Source: Chondrilla cf. caribensis
Taxonomy: Eukaryota; Porifera; Demospongiae; Chondrillida; Chondrillidae
Direction: 5' to 3'
NCBI GenBank assembly: GCA_964020155.1
Contig: OZ026546.1
Span: forward strand, 4,725,400 to 4,789,399
Length of the DNA stretch: 64,000 nt
The notes beneath the pieces were generated by a model. The model was given only the letters and a program-made list of their open reading frames with translations. It made no database searches and was not told where the DNA came from. Numbering within the stretch: the stretch's first letter is position 1; every line of letters begins with the position of its first letter. This document shows, piece after piece, positions 11,506 through 23,027 of this stretch. The position numbers and the translations under genes are program-made.

Positions 11506-14500
11506 ATGACTAGATTTCCAGTTTATTTCCTAGGTATAATAGGGCTCATTCGCTCTGTAGCAGGTAAGAGTGCATGCGTGTCTGGTCCATCTCTTGGCTA
11601 CTGCTTGGCACAATCTGTGTTACCACAGGGGTTGACCATAGTACTACAGGACCATCTTTTGTAGACATGTACAATTCCCTGTTTCTTATGTGGGCGTTCT
11701 TTATATGCAGGTGAAATTTGTATTGTAAGAAATGCAAATGTTTCTTCTTTCTATCTTGCCTTAGGTACACTGTCTCCTGACGGCACACTGCCTTTGGACT
11801 GTGGCAGTGTGCAGACCTTCACCTGCAGTGTCAGTGTAGCAGCTGTTTGGAGTATAGACAGTCCTAGCGGGGGATTGACCATCGTCACTGACAACGGACG
11901 TGCAGCAGCCAAAGCTAACTCCAGGATAATGACAAGTGATATATCTGGCAACATTAACAGGTCTACCATCACTATTACTGGATTCGGTGAAACAGACAAT
12001 GGTACCATTATATCCTGTATTGATCGAAATGACGGCAGTGTCAATGGAACAGTCCTTCTATCAATAAGTGAGTCTAGCAATACACCCACCACTTGTACGA
12101 AATTCATGTTAATGTATAGTGTATGATATGACCATCAAACTGTTGTTTATTTACCGTATACCCTGGTACTGACTGACACTACTAGCTGTTAACCTTTGAG
12201 CCATAAGATGAATGTATAGAGGCAATATCATACAGACTGTTACGCTGTCTTATCATACCTCTATGTCTCACAAAGATTGAGTTATGTTGTGGTACAGGCT
12301 CTCTACTGCTATGGTGTTGATAAGGGGGTTGTTTGTTTTTGAATATACAGTGAAAAACCTGCAGCTTCATGCAAGGAGCAACATACACACAGCCATCTTC
12401 AATTGCAGAACTACACATGTGACAGACAGATGTATCCATGGTCGAAACATCTTGCAGTCTACATTGCATTGTTTGCTGAATATTTGCTCAAACATCAACT
12501 GCCCTCTATACATTTGCTGTGGCTAATTGCAATCCAAATGCGTATATGTACATTTTATGTTAATAACATCAATATAGATAAAATCTGATAGAAGTGAATA
12601 ATGTATGCACTGCTACTCACATAGTGAGTACCCTGGTTAATACATACGTACGTACTCTTGGTTTGCACATGCACTTAGCATGGATCCCAAGCCTACATAT
12701 GGCACAACCTCAAACAGTATATTCACCTATAGTAGGTAGTATGGCAGGTTGAACCGTTCCTCCCAGTTCAGTTCATATCAATTGTCTTATTCATTTGGGG
12801 TAACCTTTATCGCCTCATGGCTACTTTTTTCAAGGTGCCCAGTGAACTACATAGTACAACAATCAGAAATCAAACAACCAGCATAACCCTAATTCAACAG
12901 TCTTTTACAATGATGGTTGATAAGTAAATTTGGTTATTAGTTGGAATACCCCTGCTGTAAGTTTTTTACTTCTTTTCCTTGGTGGGAGAGGGGTACGGAA
13001 ACATTGTCCATTTCTGGAATTTAATCTTGAGCCATCCCATTGTCCATGCTTGTAAATCACTACTTTTGACCAACAGACTACCAGTCCCCCACCCCCATCC
13101 TTGTGTCCTTGAGGTTCTCACTAACTAGGTTACACATTGGTTTGCATGACACTGGCTTCTTCCTCGTTCACTGTGATTCACTGACCACAGTGACAATTCC
13201 CTTCAATGTATGATCTGTTATGCAATTTGTATTGATCCTGTAAAGAGTGTTGTAGATGGAAGTGAATAATAATAAATTTTCACTTAGCATAAAATTCATA
13301 TTTATAAAGTCCTCACATTAGGAAAAGGATTTTTACATGAATACATTGTTAATGTGTTGGTAAATATTGTGGTCACAGGAGACATTTTACACCTGTTTTC
13401 ATGGCTTCCTGATATAGAGTGCATATAAGCTTGGAATTAATCACTGTTTATGTTTGAAAACAATTGAATGCTAATTATGAAACTCATGAAATTCAACATG
13501 TACCTAAACTGAAAGTGTATATTTCAGCATTGAACGCAGAAACCAATAACTTGCGGTTTTAAAGCTATGTAAACAATGGAATTGCCTAATTTAGGAGCAG
13601 GTTACGAGCAGTCACATGACAATCACATTTCTATACAAACCGTCACAACAGAATTCAAAAAATTCACCGTTAAAGAAATAATATTCTCTTCTAAATTTCG
13701 CCAATTGGTAGATATAGGATAGCGAATTGCCTCGAAAATGAACGTTGAACCCTCATTGTGAGACTAGCTGTACCGGGACATCGCCGAGTAACAATGACGT
13801 AATGCTTAACTCGTGACATGCACGTGAAATGGATATATCACGGTCGAGTTTCTAGTGTAGTAGATTCTTTTGGCATTCCAGTGGGTTTTTTGAAAGATAA
13901 AAAGCTGTCATCACGAAATGATCATTCATCACGTGAAAATTTAGATACTATCTTTATCTATCTTCTCATGTTAAACTTATCCCAGTAGCTTTAATAAAAC
14001 TGGAATCGGAACATTAGCCAATTTCATATGATTTATTGGAACGGCAATTTTATCATTACTGAATTATAATACCGATATTCGAAATAAGAAATGAAAAGTA
14101 TAAACGTGCATAAAGTGTTCGGGTATGTTTGCTGAACTTGAAATGTCACCCGCAGAGAAAAAATAGCTTATTATAATCATCCAAATATTTGGCAGCTATT
14201 TTGTCAACGCCAGCGATGAAGACATGTCATACCTGCATTTTAGGCTAGTTCAATGTGCTCTGTTACCTCCCAACATGAAATCATACAATACCATACAATG
14301 GGAAATTTTCTTGGGACAAAATTTTCGTGGATTTTGCAGTTCGCCTAACATCTGCGAAAATATAATCCGTGAATTAGACATTCTCGTTGTTCTATTATGT
14401 GACTGTGGCCAGCATCCGTGAAAATTTTACCTGCGGATTTTCATTTTTGGAGCCACCTGCGAAAACATTGTCCTGCCAAAATTCCCCGCTATACAGTAGT

Positions 14501-15787
14501 AATAGACACTCAAAACTGTACATGGTATATTGTCCTTAAAATCATAGTAGAATCCTATGTTAGGCAATGTACATATGTAGCTCTGTGCATTATGTATGGA
14601 TGAAGCCTTACGTACATATGTATAGCTGTCTGTATAGAACTTTATGTAAGTACTGTGTAAGATGCATAGATGTATGTATGTATGTAGCTATACTGTATGT
14701 ATTTTGTGTATGAATATATTTTGCTTATTTTTGTAAGTAGTTGTCTATAGCCCGTCATAATTCTCTTTGTATGCAGGAAAGCCATCTTGTCCAACTGTCA
14801 TGGCTTTCACCACATCAAACAACACTATAGTGGCTGTAATGTTAGCCTGGGATGGACCCACAACCCCAGTCACAAACACTACAGTTCGCTACTGCCCCAT
14901 CTCCTCGCCCAACTGCACAGACTCTGCAAGGTGTACTGTAGGGAGGGGTGAAGGGTGTGTCGTCAGTGGACTAGATCCGGGTACGGAGTATCAGTTTACA
15001 GTAACTCCGAACAACAACTGTGGAGCCACCATCGAATGTGCTTCGAATGTTGATATAGCTCGTCACGTCAACCTGCGTGAGTGAGACATGAGCACATCCA
15101 CGCATTGGTGATATGTGTAGGGACCACCCCAGGGTTTACATTGGTTTTTAAGTTCAATAATTCTCTATTCATTTTTATATAAACGTCAAGGTTCAAACTT
15201 AACATTTGTCTCATTGGAACTTTAATCCCATCCCATTGAAGAACTTAGCAAATACAGTACTTGTACATTAGTTCTCCTATTCACACCACCCTTTCTACAC
15301 GGTCATACTTTGACCCCGCTTTCCCACTCATATTTCGTGACAAAACTATCCATAATGACGGTTTCAATTGTTTGTGTACGTATACAGTGTGTGTGTGTGA
15401 AATTGCAATCTACATTCTTCTCAACGTATGCATACACAGAGATACATTGGTTGAGACTTCTGTATAATGCTGTGTCATATTTTTCAATCCTTGTTAGCTA
15501 CCATTGCTGAGACGCTGTCCTTAACAGAGTTTGTGTTAGTGGGTGTTATCCCGGGTGCTGTAATTCTGCTCTTCAGTATGATCAGTGTGGTAATTGCCGT
15601 CCTTGTGTTGAAGCACTGTTACAAGAACACATCTCTGAAGATTTCGCATCAGCAACCGATACACGACGTCTACGACCAGGTAGACATCTCTAAAACGTAC
15701 GATGAGATACCAGTGACTACTAATCCCGCCTATGGTACCAGCTCATCTCAGGAAGAGAAGGATAGTGAGGAACTTGATTACATATAA
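11506..15787 (+). CDS. Ig-FN3 single-pass receptor with YxxV/NPAYG tail (gene P2)
   Basis: Four plus-strand exons: signal peptide 11506-11563 (MTRFPVYFLGIIGLIRSVA), Ig 11765-12067, FN3 14777-15076, TM plus tail 15498-15787. Donors GTAAGA, GTGAGT and GTGAGT; acceptors CCTTAG, ATGCAG and GTTAG; all junctions phase 1. The spliced 951 nt encode 316 residues. The Ig domain has TFTCSVS, VWSI and DNGTIISC. FN3 has VMLAWDG, GLDPGTEYQF and the extra-cysteine pattern seen in the other genes. The helix lies around VILLFSMISVVIAVLVL. The 50-60 residue tail holds VYDQV, TYDEI, NPAYG and a terminal LDYI. The first two tyrosines are nine residues apart, which recalls but does not exactly meet an ITAM. It shares Ig sequence with the minus-strand array (GTLxPDG...DCGSxQTFTCSVS) and tail sequence with gene 1. 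A surface signalling receptor is inferred. Confidence 0.85.
12100..14776. other. Intron 2 of P2, no gene seen
   Basis: About 2.7 kb between the Ig and FN3 exons of P2. It holds one identifiable element, the TA-flanked MITE at 14291-14496. The small open frames around 12182-12588 overlap on both strands and show no domain. I see nothing else I can support. Confidence 0.5.
14291..14496. mobile_element. TA-flanked MITE, CCGTATAGCGGG family, copy 1
   Basis: A 206-bp element with inverted ends (CCATACAATGGGAAATTTTC and the complement of ATTCCCCGCTATACAG), internal ACAAAATTTTCGTGG motifs and TA on each side. It belongs to the family of the clean insertion at 54842-55040. TA target duplication fits the Tc1/mariner/pogo superfamily. 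It lies in an intron of P2. Confidence 0.75.
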
Positions 15788-16325
15788 TGATAAAATCTAT
15801 TTTATTTCTCAAATTTTATTTGGTATTGTTGTGTAAGTATGGACTAATCATGTAATAATACAGTCAGTTCAATTGCAATCAGTGTAATTTAACTTTGAAA
15901 TTCAATCACATTATATAACACAATAGCTGCTATATAACGAGGAACATACGTACATTTATTTGCATTTTATAATTTTATTATATCATAATATTATACATAT
16001 ATTTATTTGTACGTATTAACTTAATTTTATGGTTCTGTCTGTAGTACATGAATAATTATTCATTTTATAGCAATGGAAGCACCCCGTCCACGTCCACTCA
16101 TGCAAGTACTCGTTCTCATGCATGCCATATTGCAAACTTCCTTCTAACAATATTAAGTAATCGGTAACTACAACTCAATGGTACATACATTATAAAGATT
16201 TTTATAATTCTTATAATACTTCTACATTCAATCGTGAAAAATACACTATACAGCAAAATATCAAAGCTACTTGTTATTATCATTAAAATATATGTTTGTC
16301 ATGTCCTACCAGACACACAGTCATC
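15788..16325. other. Convergent intergenic region between P2 and U0
   Basis: About 540 bp between the 3' ends of two convergent genes. AT-rich, with no ORF or repeat that I can identify. It must contain the 3' UTRs of both genes. Confidence 0.45.
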
Positions 16326-19187
16326 CTATGAAATTGTAGTGATAAAAACAGCCAACACAGCAAGCATCAACCCAACAACAACTGGAGTTGATGTTGATCC
16401 TAGTATGGAGAGGGGATTGATGATGACAGTAATAAAATTTAGTAATGTTTAGACATTCACTGAAAGAATATTATGTAATAGTTATCACACAGCTACAGGA
16501 TGTTGGCCATATTAGAGTACCAGAGGGATTCCTCTGGGTTGAATGTTCTATTACGGCTTCTTGCCTTCCTCCTTTTGCGTGTTAGAGAAATTCATTTATA
16601 CAGGGTTTCATTGAGTGTATCTCTTTTGCTCTACTTGGTCTACGATCTACCACAAGGATGATATCCCTCCCAACAGACTGATATCTAAACATCCAAGTAC
16701 GGAAGACAAGTAATCTTATCAGAGTTACCACAGCTTAGTCCGAGGACTGAGTGACTGTGTGTTAAATGAAGCAAAAGGAGTCGTAGAAACTAACCCTCGA
16801 CTACACTGTATAATCTACTTGATCCACGGTAATGTTGAATGGACGTACGTAGTGAACAACTCACAGATGATGCAACTCACCATTATCAGGCATACACAAA
16901 GCTGTGTATGAAGAGAAAAAATAGTATAACCTCTAACACACTAAGCAGATGTATGTACAATAAACCAATAAAACTCAACAATGTGAGGTGCAATGATAAA
17001 AACACATGTACGTACATGCATTTAGTAAAAGGTACGTAGATGTGGTACATGTGTGTGCGCGTGTGTGTACATGTGTATACACATATATTATATTAATATA
17101 TGTGTGGGTGTGTTTTTGTGTGGAAGTGCATGCACACATATACGTACAGTATATTCTCATTGATCCGCCATTTCTTTATCCGCTAAACCTTCTAATCCAC
17201 CACAATTTCCCAGTACCAATACAATGTACAAGTACCAATGAATATCCAGTTAATCCACTAAACTCATTAATCCACCATATTCTTTGAAAACGAATTGTGG
17301 CCGATTAACAAGTATTCACTGTATATAATACAAAATATGTGCATGCATACATGTGTAGTACAATTCCCATGGCTGGATACTGATTATATTATACAGATAA
17401 AAGGAATGTGCACATTATTAGTATGTGGCGTACAAACATTAACTGTAATAATATGTGTTATTAGTGTATTACGTCTGTTAAGTTACATGTGTTTGTACTT
17501 AGTTATGTGCTTATGTGATTTTTGTATCTCGCACTGTATGTCACGTGCTAACATATACCACATACATGCATGCGCACACAACACACACGTGTGGTACCCT
17601 CGTGGTGGAGTTTAGGCTTATGTAGAGTGGAGTGGTAATTATTAAATTTGTCCATTTTGTTCTTCACGTCATTGAAAGTAGCTTCTGCGTCTCTCGTGTG
17701 ATTAGCACATACGTACTACAAGTAAAGTGTTTGTCACCATACCTGCTGTATAACTATCATCTACCATAATACAGCTTTTCAACAGAAGATTAGTCCCAGC
17801 AATGAGCATTACATGTACACACAATATACTGTATGCATCATGTACGTTTACCGGGAAAAAAAAACTGACGATATCACATATGGCTGACTCACGTCCAGAC
17901 ATTCCATTCATCTGACTTGTATTGCTACAGTTGGATGCATGTCCACAGTTGTTGGCCAGAGTGACTTTGAAGGTGTATTCGGTATTGGGCTGGAGGTCCG
18001 GGATGGTGCAGTTGGTCGTGCACACTTCTCTACCAGGTGCTAACCTTCTTTGGATTCGGCTGCTTCCCGTTGGGAAATACTCAATAATTGCCTTGGATGT
18101 AAACCCATCATCCTCCACCCAAAACAATTTAGGACATACGTTACCAGGTGGAGTGGTAACGTCGATCCTTTCAGGACACTCGGGAACATCTGCAAAGACA
18201 GAACAAGACAAGGACATGCACACCATAAGGGAAGTCAAAGAGGAAATTTGCCTGTGTGACTATCTTAATATACACATTGCAATTTACACTATTATTTGAC
18301 ACCTTTCTGAGATAGCATCGAGTGTGTGAACCATCCTCGTAAGAAATACTCCCACAAGTTGCACCTGACACAAAACCAACCTCTCACTGGATTGTGTAAA
18401 TTCCCAGTGCATCCTCTAGCACTTCCACAGTTGTTATTTGGAGTGACGGTAAAGTTGTAGTCTATCCCTGAGTCTAGCTCTTCTACTGTGGGATCCAGTC
18501 CAAGCACCATACAAGGACTGGTACACGTCACGCTACTCGAGCAGCTACTCTCCGACTCACGGCAGTAGGTGACAGTGGCATTAGTGACTGGGGGACTACC
18601 AGGAGGTTGTTCCCAGGTCACATTAGCTCTGGTACAGTCACTAACAAAGTCACTCACCACCCTACTGGGACAGGAAGGAACACCTAGAGAAACAAGAGAA
18701 AAACAGATAATTGTATGACATTGTACAGTACATATACATGTGATATACAAAGTTGAAATTGTGAATACTTCATATTAAAAAGTTACAATACCATTTTTCA
18801 CGCTCACTGCAATGTGGAACAAAAGAACCTCAGGGTGAACCTAGGTCACTAGCTGTATACAGTATTTTACCATCAAATGCAACACACATGCACATATAAG
18901 TTCATGGCAATATGACTGCCACTACCCAGGTGCACTCTTCAGGCAGTGATTGCAATGGAAGTGATATTGACTACACTTGAGCTCCATCCCCTATCCCACC
19001 TTCACTGGATTCACCAACTGGTGTATGCCATAACAATGAACTCATCGCAATCTTTGTACTTCAGGCTTATCATAACCACCAACACATAACACATTCAATT
19101 ATGCAGCCTTAGACACATCTTCAAAACCACTATAATAACACAATTATGATCCCATTATTACTGTGACTTGTAAAAACATCATCATCA

Positions 19188-19220
<33 letters not shown>

Positions 19221-19240
19221 ATAGATACTGTATACCCTAT

Positions 19241-19309
<69 letters not shown>

Positions 19310-20483
19310 GCACTCACCCACTGATATATTAATCATTCCCTGAATACTACCATCATCCAGGTTAATACACCGAATAGTTCCTCCATTGTCTGATTCGGTA
19401 AACCCAGTAATAGTGATGGTGGAGGATTTAGTGACACCGCCTGAATCAGAAGTGCTGACTCGGCCAGAGTACATACTCTCAGCTTCTTTTCCGCTGTCTT
19501 CTGTTGCAGCTATACCATCCAGAGTGATGGTCCACCCGGCTGATGAAGCCCCCGTAGTAATGTGACTCACACTACAAGTAAAGGTCTGTTTGCTACCACA
19601 ATCCACCCAGATCTGACCATCTGGGGTCAATGTACCTACAACATGTACAGAAATATAGATCCTGCTGTTGTGTATGGTTGAGGTGTTTAGTATGCAATCA
19701 GGTATAAGATGATTGGGGTAGCATGGAATGACAGGCCAACAGGACCAGGGACAGAGTGAGGAAATTGTGTCAATGAGATTACATTGTGGACAAGTAGTAA
19801 ATGTCTTCAGTTAGATATTGAAGGACCAATTGCAATCAACGGAGAAACCATAAATCTTCAAATACTTAATAGTTGAGTGTTATGACTGCATAAGGTTATT
19901 AATCCCAGGATATTTATCCATCACCTTACAATACCCGTAGCTAGAAACCCATCCAATGTTCTCTTTCAAAACAAACGTACAGTACACTGTATAATGGTTC
20001 AGCATAGGTAATAACTATAATAATTACATAGGCCTATTTATGTGCATACTGCGTGTTGATGTCCTAAGTTATGAATGGCTGAACTATAGAAGCTGTAGCC
20101 ACATAGATATGTAATAGGTATACGTAGGACTTTATTTGAGTCACTAAAGTGGACGTATACGTATACAGTAGTTATATTTTGTACACTTATCTGTACTTAT
20201 CTATCTCATAATTTTCTGCTAAAGTGGACGTATACGTATACAGCGCTGCGTGTACGAGAGTGGATGTGAACGAGCTCGAGGATACGTAAGACCCGGTCTC
20301 CATCTCTCGCGGGACATACACGTACGTACACTGTACCGGGCGAGAAGCTCCAGGACATGTACCCACTGGAAACGAATACGTCCTCTAGTAAACGTTAACC
20401 AGCTCACCTTGTGACCAAGGAAACAGACTAACGAAAAGGATTAAGTTCAGATACATCTTCTCCGTATTCCTCGATATAAGCAT
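16326..20483 (-). CDS. Ig-FN3-FN3 membrane protein with almost no cytoplasmic tail (gene U0)
   Basis: Minus-strand exons: signal peptide 20408-20456 (MYLNLILFVSLFPWSQ; an in-frame ATG at 20483 would add nine residues), Ig 19318-19635, FN3a 18388-18683, FN3b 17893-18189, a probable 18-bp microexon 17743-17760, and TM 16326-16399 ending in TAG. The Ig domain has TFTCSVS, SAGWTIT and GGTIRC. FN3a shows VTWEQP, IDYNFTV and NNNCGSARGC; FN3b shows EYTFKV and NNCGHASNC. The helix is VVVGLMLAVLAVFI and the protein stops about five residues later. Oddity: the only strong donor after FN3a (CCA then GTGAGA) gives phase 0, one base short of the phase-1 rule, so this copy may be frameshifted or may use another donor. 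It is the most diverged member of the minus-strand family. It could be a decoy-like or co-receptor form, or a decaying gene. Confidence 0.65.
17147..17321. mobile_element. Small pogo/Tigger-like MITE in U0
   Basis: A 175-bp element bounded by TA. The left end is CAGTATATTCTCATTGATCC and the right end is the complement of a similar CAGTGAATACTTGTTAATCG sequence. TIRs starting CAGT with TA target duplication are typical of pogo/Tigger-type Tc1/mariner elements. It has no coding capacity. It lies between the stalk microexon and the TM exon of U0. Confidence 0.6.
19190..19308. repeat. (CA)n microsatellite beside the U0 Ig donor
   Basis: Two CA runs separated by about 22 bp of unique sequence. 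On the transcribed minus strand it is (GT)n and begins just after the GTGAGTGCG 5' splice site of the Ig exon. The equivalent site in genes A and C also carries (GT)n. Confidence 0.9.
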
Positions 20484-21297
20484 TTTGATGCTGTACCCGA
20501 TCTGTTCTCCTAATGGCTAATGTGAGCGGCCAGCGGTTCGATAGCTTCATGGCTATAACAGGTCAAGGTCTGCTGCTCCTATAAAGATGCGACAATGGTT
20601 CAGAATTTTAAAATGGCTGCCAAAGTATTACTCGACGTCCATGCATCTGTATAATATACTAGGTATGAACGTAGTTCAGAACCTCGCAAAACAGAAAATG
20701 GAGGTATATGGCATGCCAGATGTGTGTGTACGCCAGTTTTCTGATGGTATGCACTTGTTGAATGTTGTCATCAGCCAATGACACTATTCAATAACAGTTG
20801 CTCCCTGCATCACTTTCAATCATGATTTGGTCTATTAATGTCGGGAAAATGTTTGAATTACTGTCCATATCACTGTACTTTCCATGCCAATGCTGCTTTT
20901 TTGATTGAATCACTAAGACCTGGGTCACTGTTTAGTTTAGCATTCATTATTCATGTGCAAGTGTGCTAACATGAGATTGATATTCAAATTTGTACCAATG
21001 CCATTCTGTCTAGTATAATAACTCACGGGATGTTTTGAATTTGTGGTATTATGTGGCAGTAATGCATGCAATTCTGGCCATGCAATATGTATCTGCAGAT
21101 GAGCAACTCTTACTCACGTTGACCACCTGTGTTTTTGTGGACATACGTGATGGATGTTTAGATTATTAACATTACAATTTGTGTTAAACTTTGCAAGCAT
21201 TGATCATGAGGTACTGAACCAGGGTTCATGTCATTTGCCTGGACCAGGAGAACCGTTTCAAAGTGTTTTTATCACGGACATCTCTCAAACATTCATA
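20484..21297. other. U0 upstream region and edge of a repeat insertion
   Basis: The first part (to about 20665) matches the upstream flanks of genes A and C, for example TTCAGAATT..TAAAATGGCTG. It should hold the U0 promoter. After about 20665 the homology stops; it resumes near 26101 (TGGTCAAAATCTC-like sequence). So about 5.4 kb of repeats appear to have been inserted in the spacer. No gene seen. Confidence 0.6.
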
Positions 21298-22144
21298 TTA
21301 AGTAGGTTTAGTGTTATTGGAAAGTAATGGCCACATTTCATGGCAAACGATACAGGGGGATTGTTTCCATTTATATTGCTGTTGCTGGAATTTACACATT
21401 GTGTGATTGTTTTGTACATCATAATCATGGCCATACCCATTGGTATTTGCATCTTGTGCATGAACTTGTGGATGTGTCTGCACTTGTGCTTGGTTTTGTT
21501 GAGTTTGCACCTCATATTGTGCAGTAGTGCACTGTATGACGTGTAGTGTTTGATTTTGTGTTGTGCTGTATTTGTGATGCATTAACACATTGCGTTTGGT
21601 CTTGATTGCAAGTTTAATTCCATTTGATTGTTTGATCAGAATCTGCATGAGACTTTGACTCTGCCATATGATCTTCCGAACTATAAATCAACTTACAGAT
21701 GATCTAATTAGTACTGGTTAATACACTATAATATTATCATGATAAAATATTGCAACTTCTGTTTGATCAACATAAGCATACGATTGTCCAATATTGTTTT
21801 TCTTCGTTTTGTTATAATGGAAGTTAGCATCTGATTTTGATTCAGGAGCATACAAAAAGCATTTTTATATCTGAGTAGTTTCTGATAGTATAATGCAGTT
21901 GGCTTTTCAAATTACCAGACGTTTTTGCAAAATTTACATTATCAATCGAATCATCTTGAAAACTTAGACGTTCATAATGTTCAACAGATTTATCAACACA
22001 CTTTGCATGATACCATTTGGAACAGACATCACATAGTACAGCCCTGTGGTGTTCTGCAACTATATATAATATTTGAAGACATATTATAAGACAGACATCA
22101 AGAGAACCAGGATTCACCACAATATCACTGGCCAATAATAACAT
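21298..22144 (-). mobile_element. Non-LTR retrotransposon relic with 2A-like and PHD-finger sequence
   Basis: The minus-strand frame at 21842-22144 starts MLLLASDIVVNPGS and continues to LCDVCSKWYHAKCVDKSVE. The first part resembles the 2A-like motif (GDxExNPGP) known near the N-terminus of some CR1/L2-type non-LTR retrotransposons. The second resembles the PHD finger that follows it in such elements (CxxC..WxHxxC). The 2A motif is degraded (NPGS for NPGP). A separate glutamine-rich open frame lies further along the same strand (21298-21648). Endonuclease and RT domains are not visible, so this is a fragment. Confidence 0.6.
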
Positions 22145-23027
22145 ACTGATAAGTTGTATATTTACATTTATTTATTACATTTGCAAGATTTATTTTTATT
22201 CTCCCGTTTGTAAACCTGTTGTACTGTTGATGTTTTGTAATCCGTGTATCTAGCCTAGATACACCGATTCTAGGGTCTATGATGAGACACTCTTGAATAT
22301 TGGAAAGTTGACAAGGTTGACAATAAGCTTATCTCACGGCTAAAGCAGTTATTAGCAATATAAAGCGACTCATCTGAGCTTTTACAATTCTTGCAATCGG
22401 AAGAAGAGAAGAACGGATCGATATCAATAAAAACGTTCACAAAGAACTTCGGATGAAAGGCCATCTTTTCAAAACCTGTTACGTATTGCATAGACTATGC
22501 GTATTGTTACTAATTATAGCCATTAAATGTCTGCCAACATGGACGTCACAATGGCTGTGCATTTCGATGTCCCCAACGTAGACTGCGAATCGCCGACTTT
22601 ACAGAACATTAATCGGAAAATCTGTTCCATGGGAAAATTGTAAGACATCGTTCTTGTGATGCGAAGCCAACGAATGTCGTCCGGAGACGAAATCCGGATC
22701 CAGGGGCACTCGACAAAGGAAAAACTTTCAGCCGTCGTGGCATAGCGAGTAAGTGTGGTAGACTTGAATGATAACCTCAGTCCGATACCTTACCGTTGCC
22801 CCTATCCGACGTGTGGCACGAATCGCCCTGTGACCTCGCAGACGTTTGCTGCGCATGATCGAAATTTGACATATTGGCCTAAAAAGAACCGAAAAATTTC
22901 ATTGAGACACCTTCGACCAATTAAGAACGTGGGCGACTCGATGAGACTGGCCGTACGACGGAAACAATTAACCTCGCTAACGCTCGGTAATAATGCACAA
23001 TCAGATACTTACGCGTTATGTAAATAA
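22145..23027. other. Repeat-rich region with a short cysteine-containing ORF
   Basis: Contains AAATGTCTGCCAACATGGAC, shared with 6329, and an open frame from 22755 with YRCPYPTCG and a nearby HDRN. This looks zinc-finger-like but is too short to assign. A minus-strand open frame from about 22463 (MAFHPKFFVNVFIDID) is unassigned. The segment 22970-23030 is shared with about 24820-24850, so it belongs to the first unit of the long direct repeat. Confidence 0.4.

Noticed and set aside
20219..20407. Open frame beside the U0 signal exon (and similar ones near 32.8, 39.4, 45.9 and 52.8 kb)
   Set aside because: This is intron 1 sequence conserved among paralogues. It lies after the GTGAGC/GTGAGT donor and has no domain.
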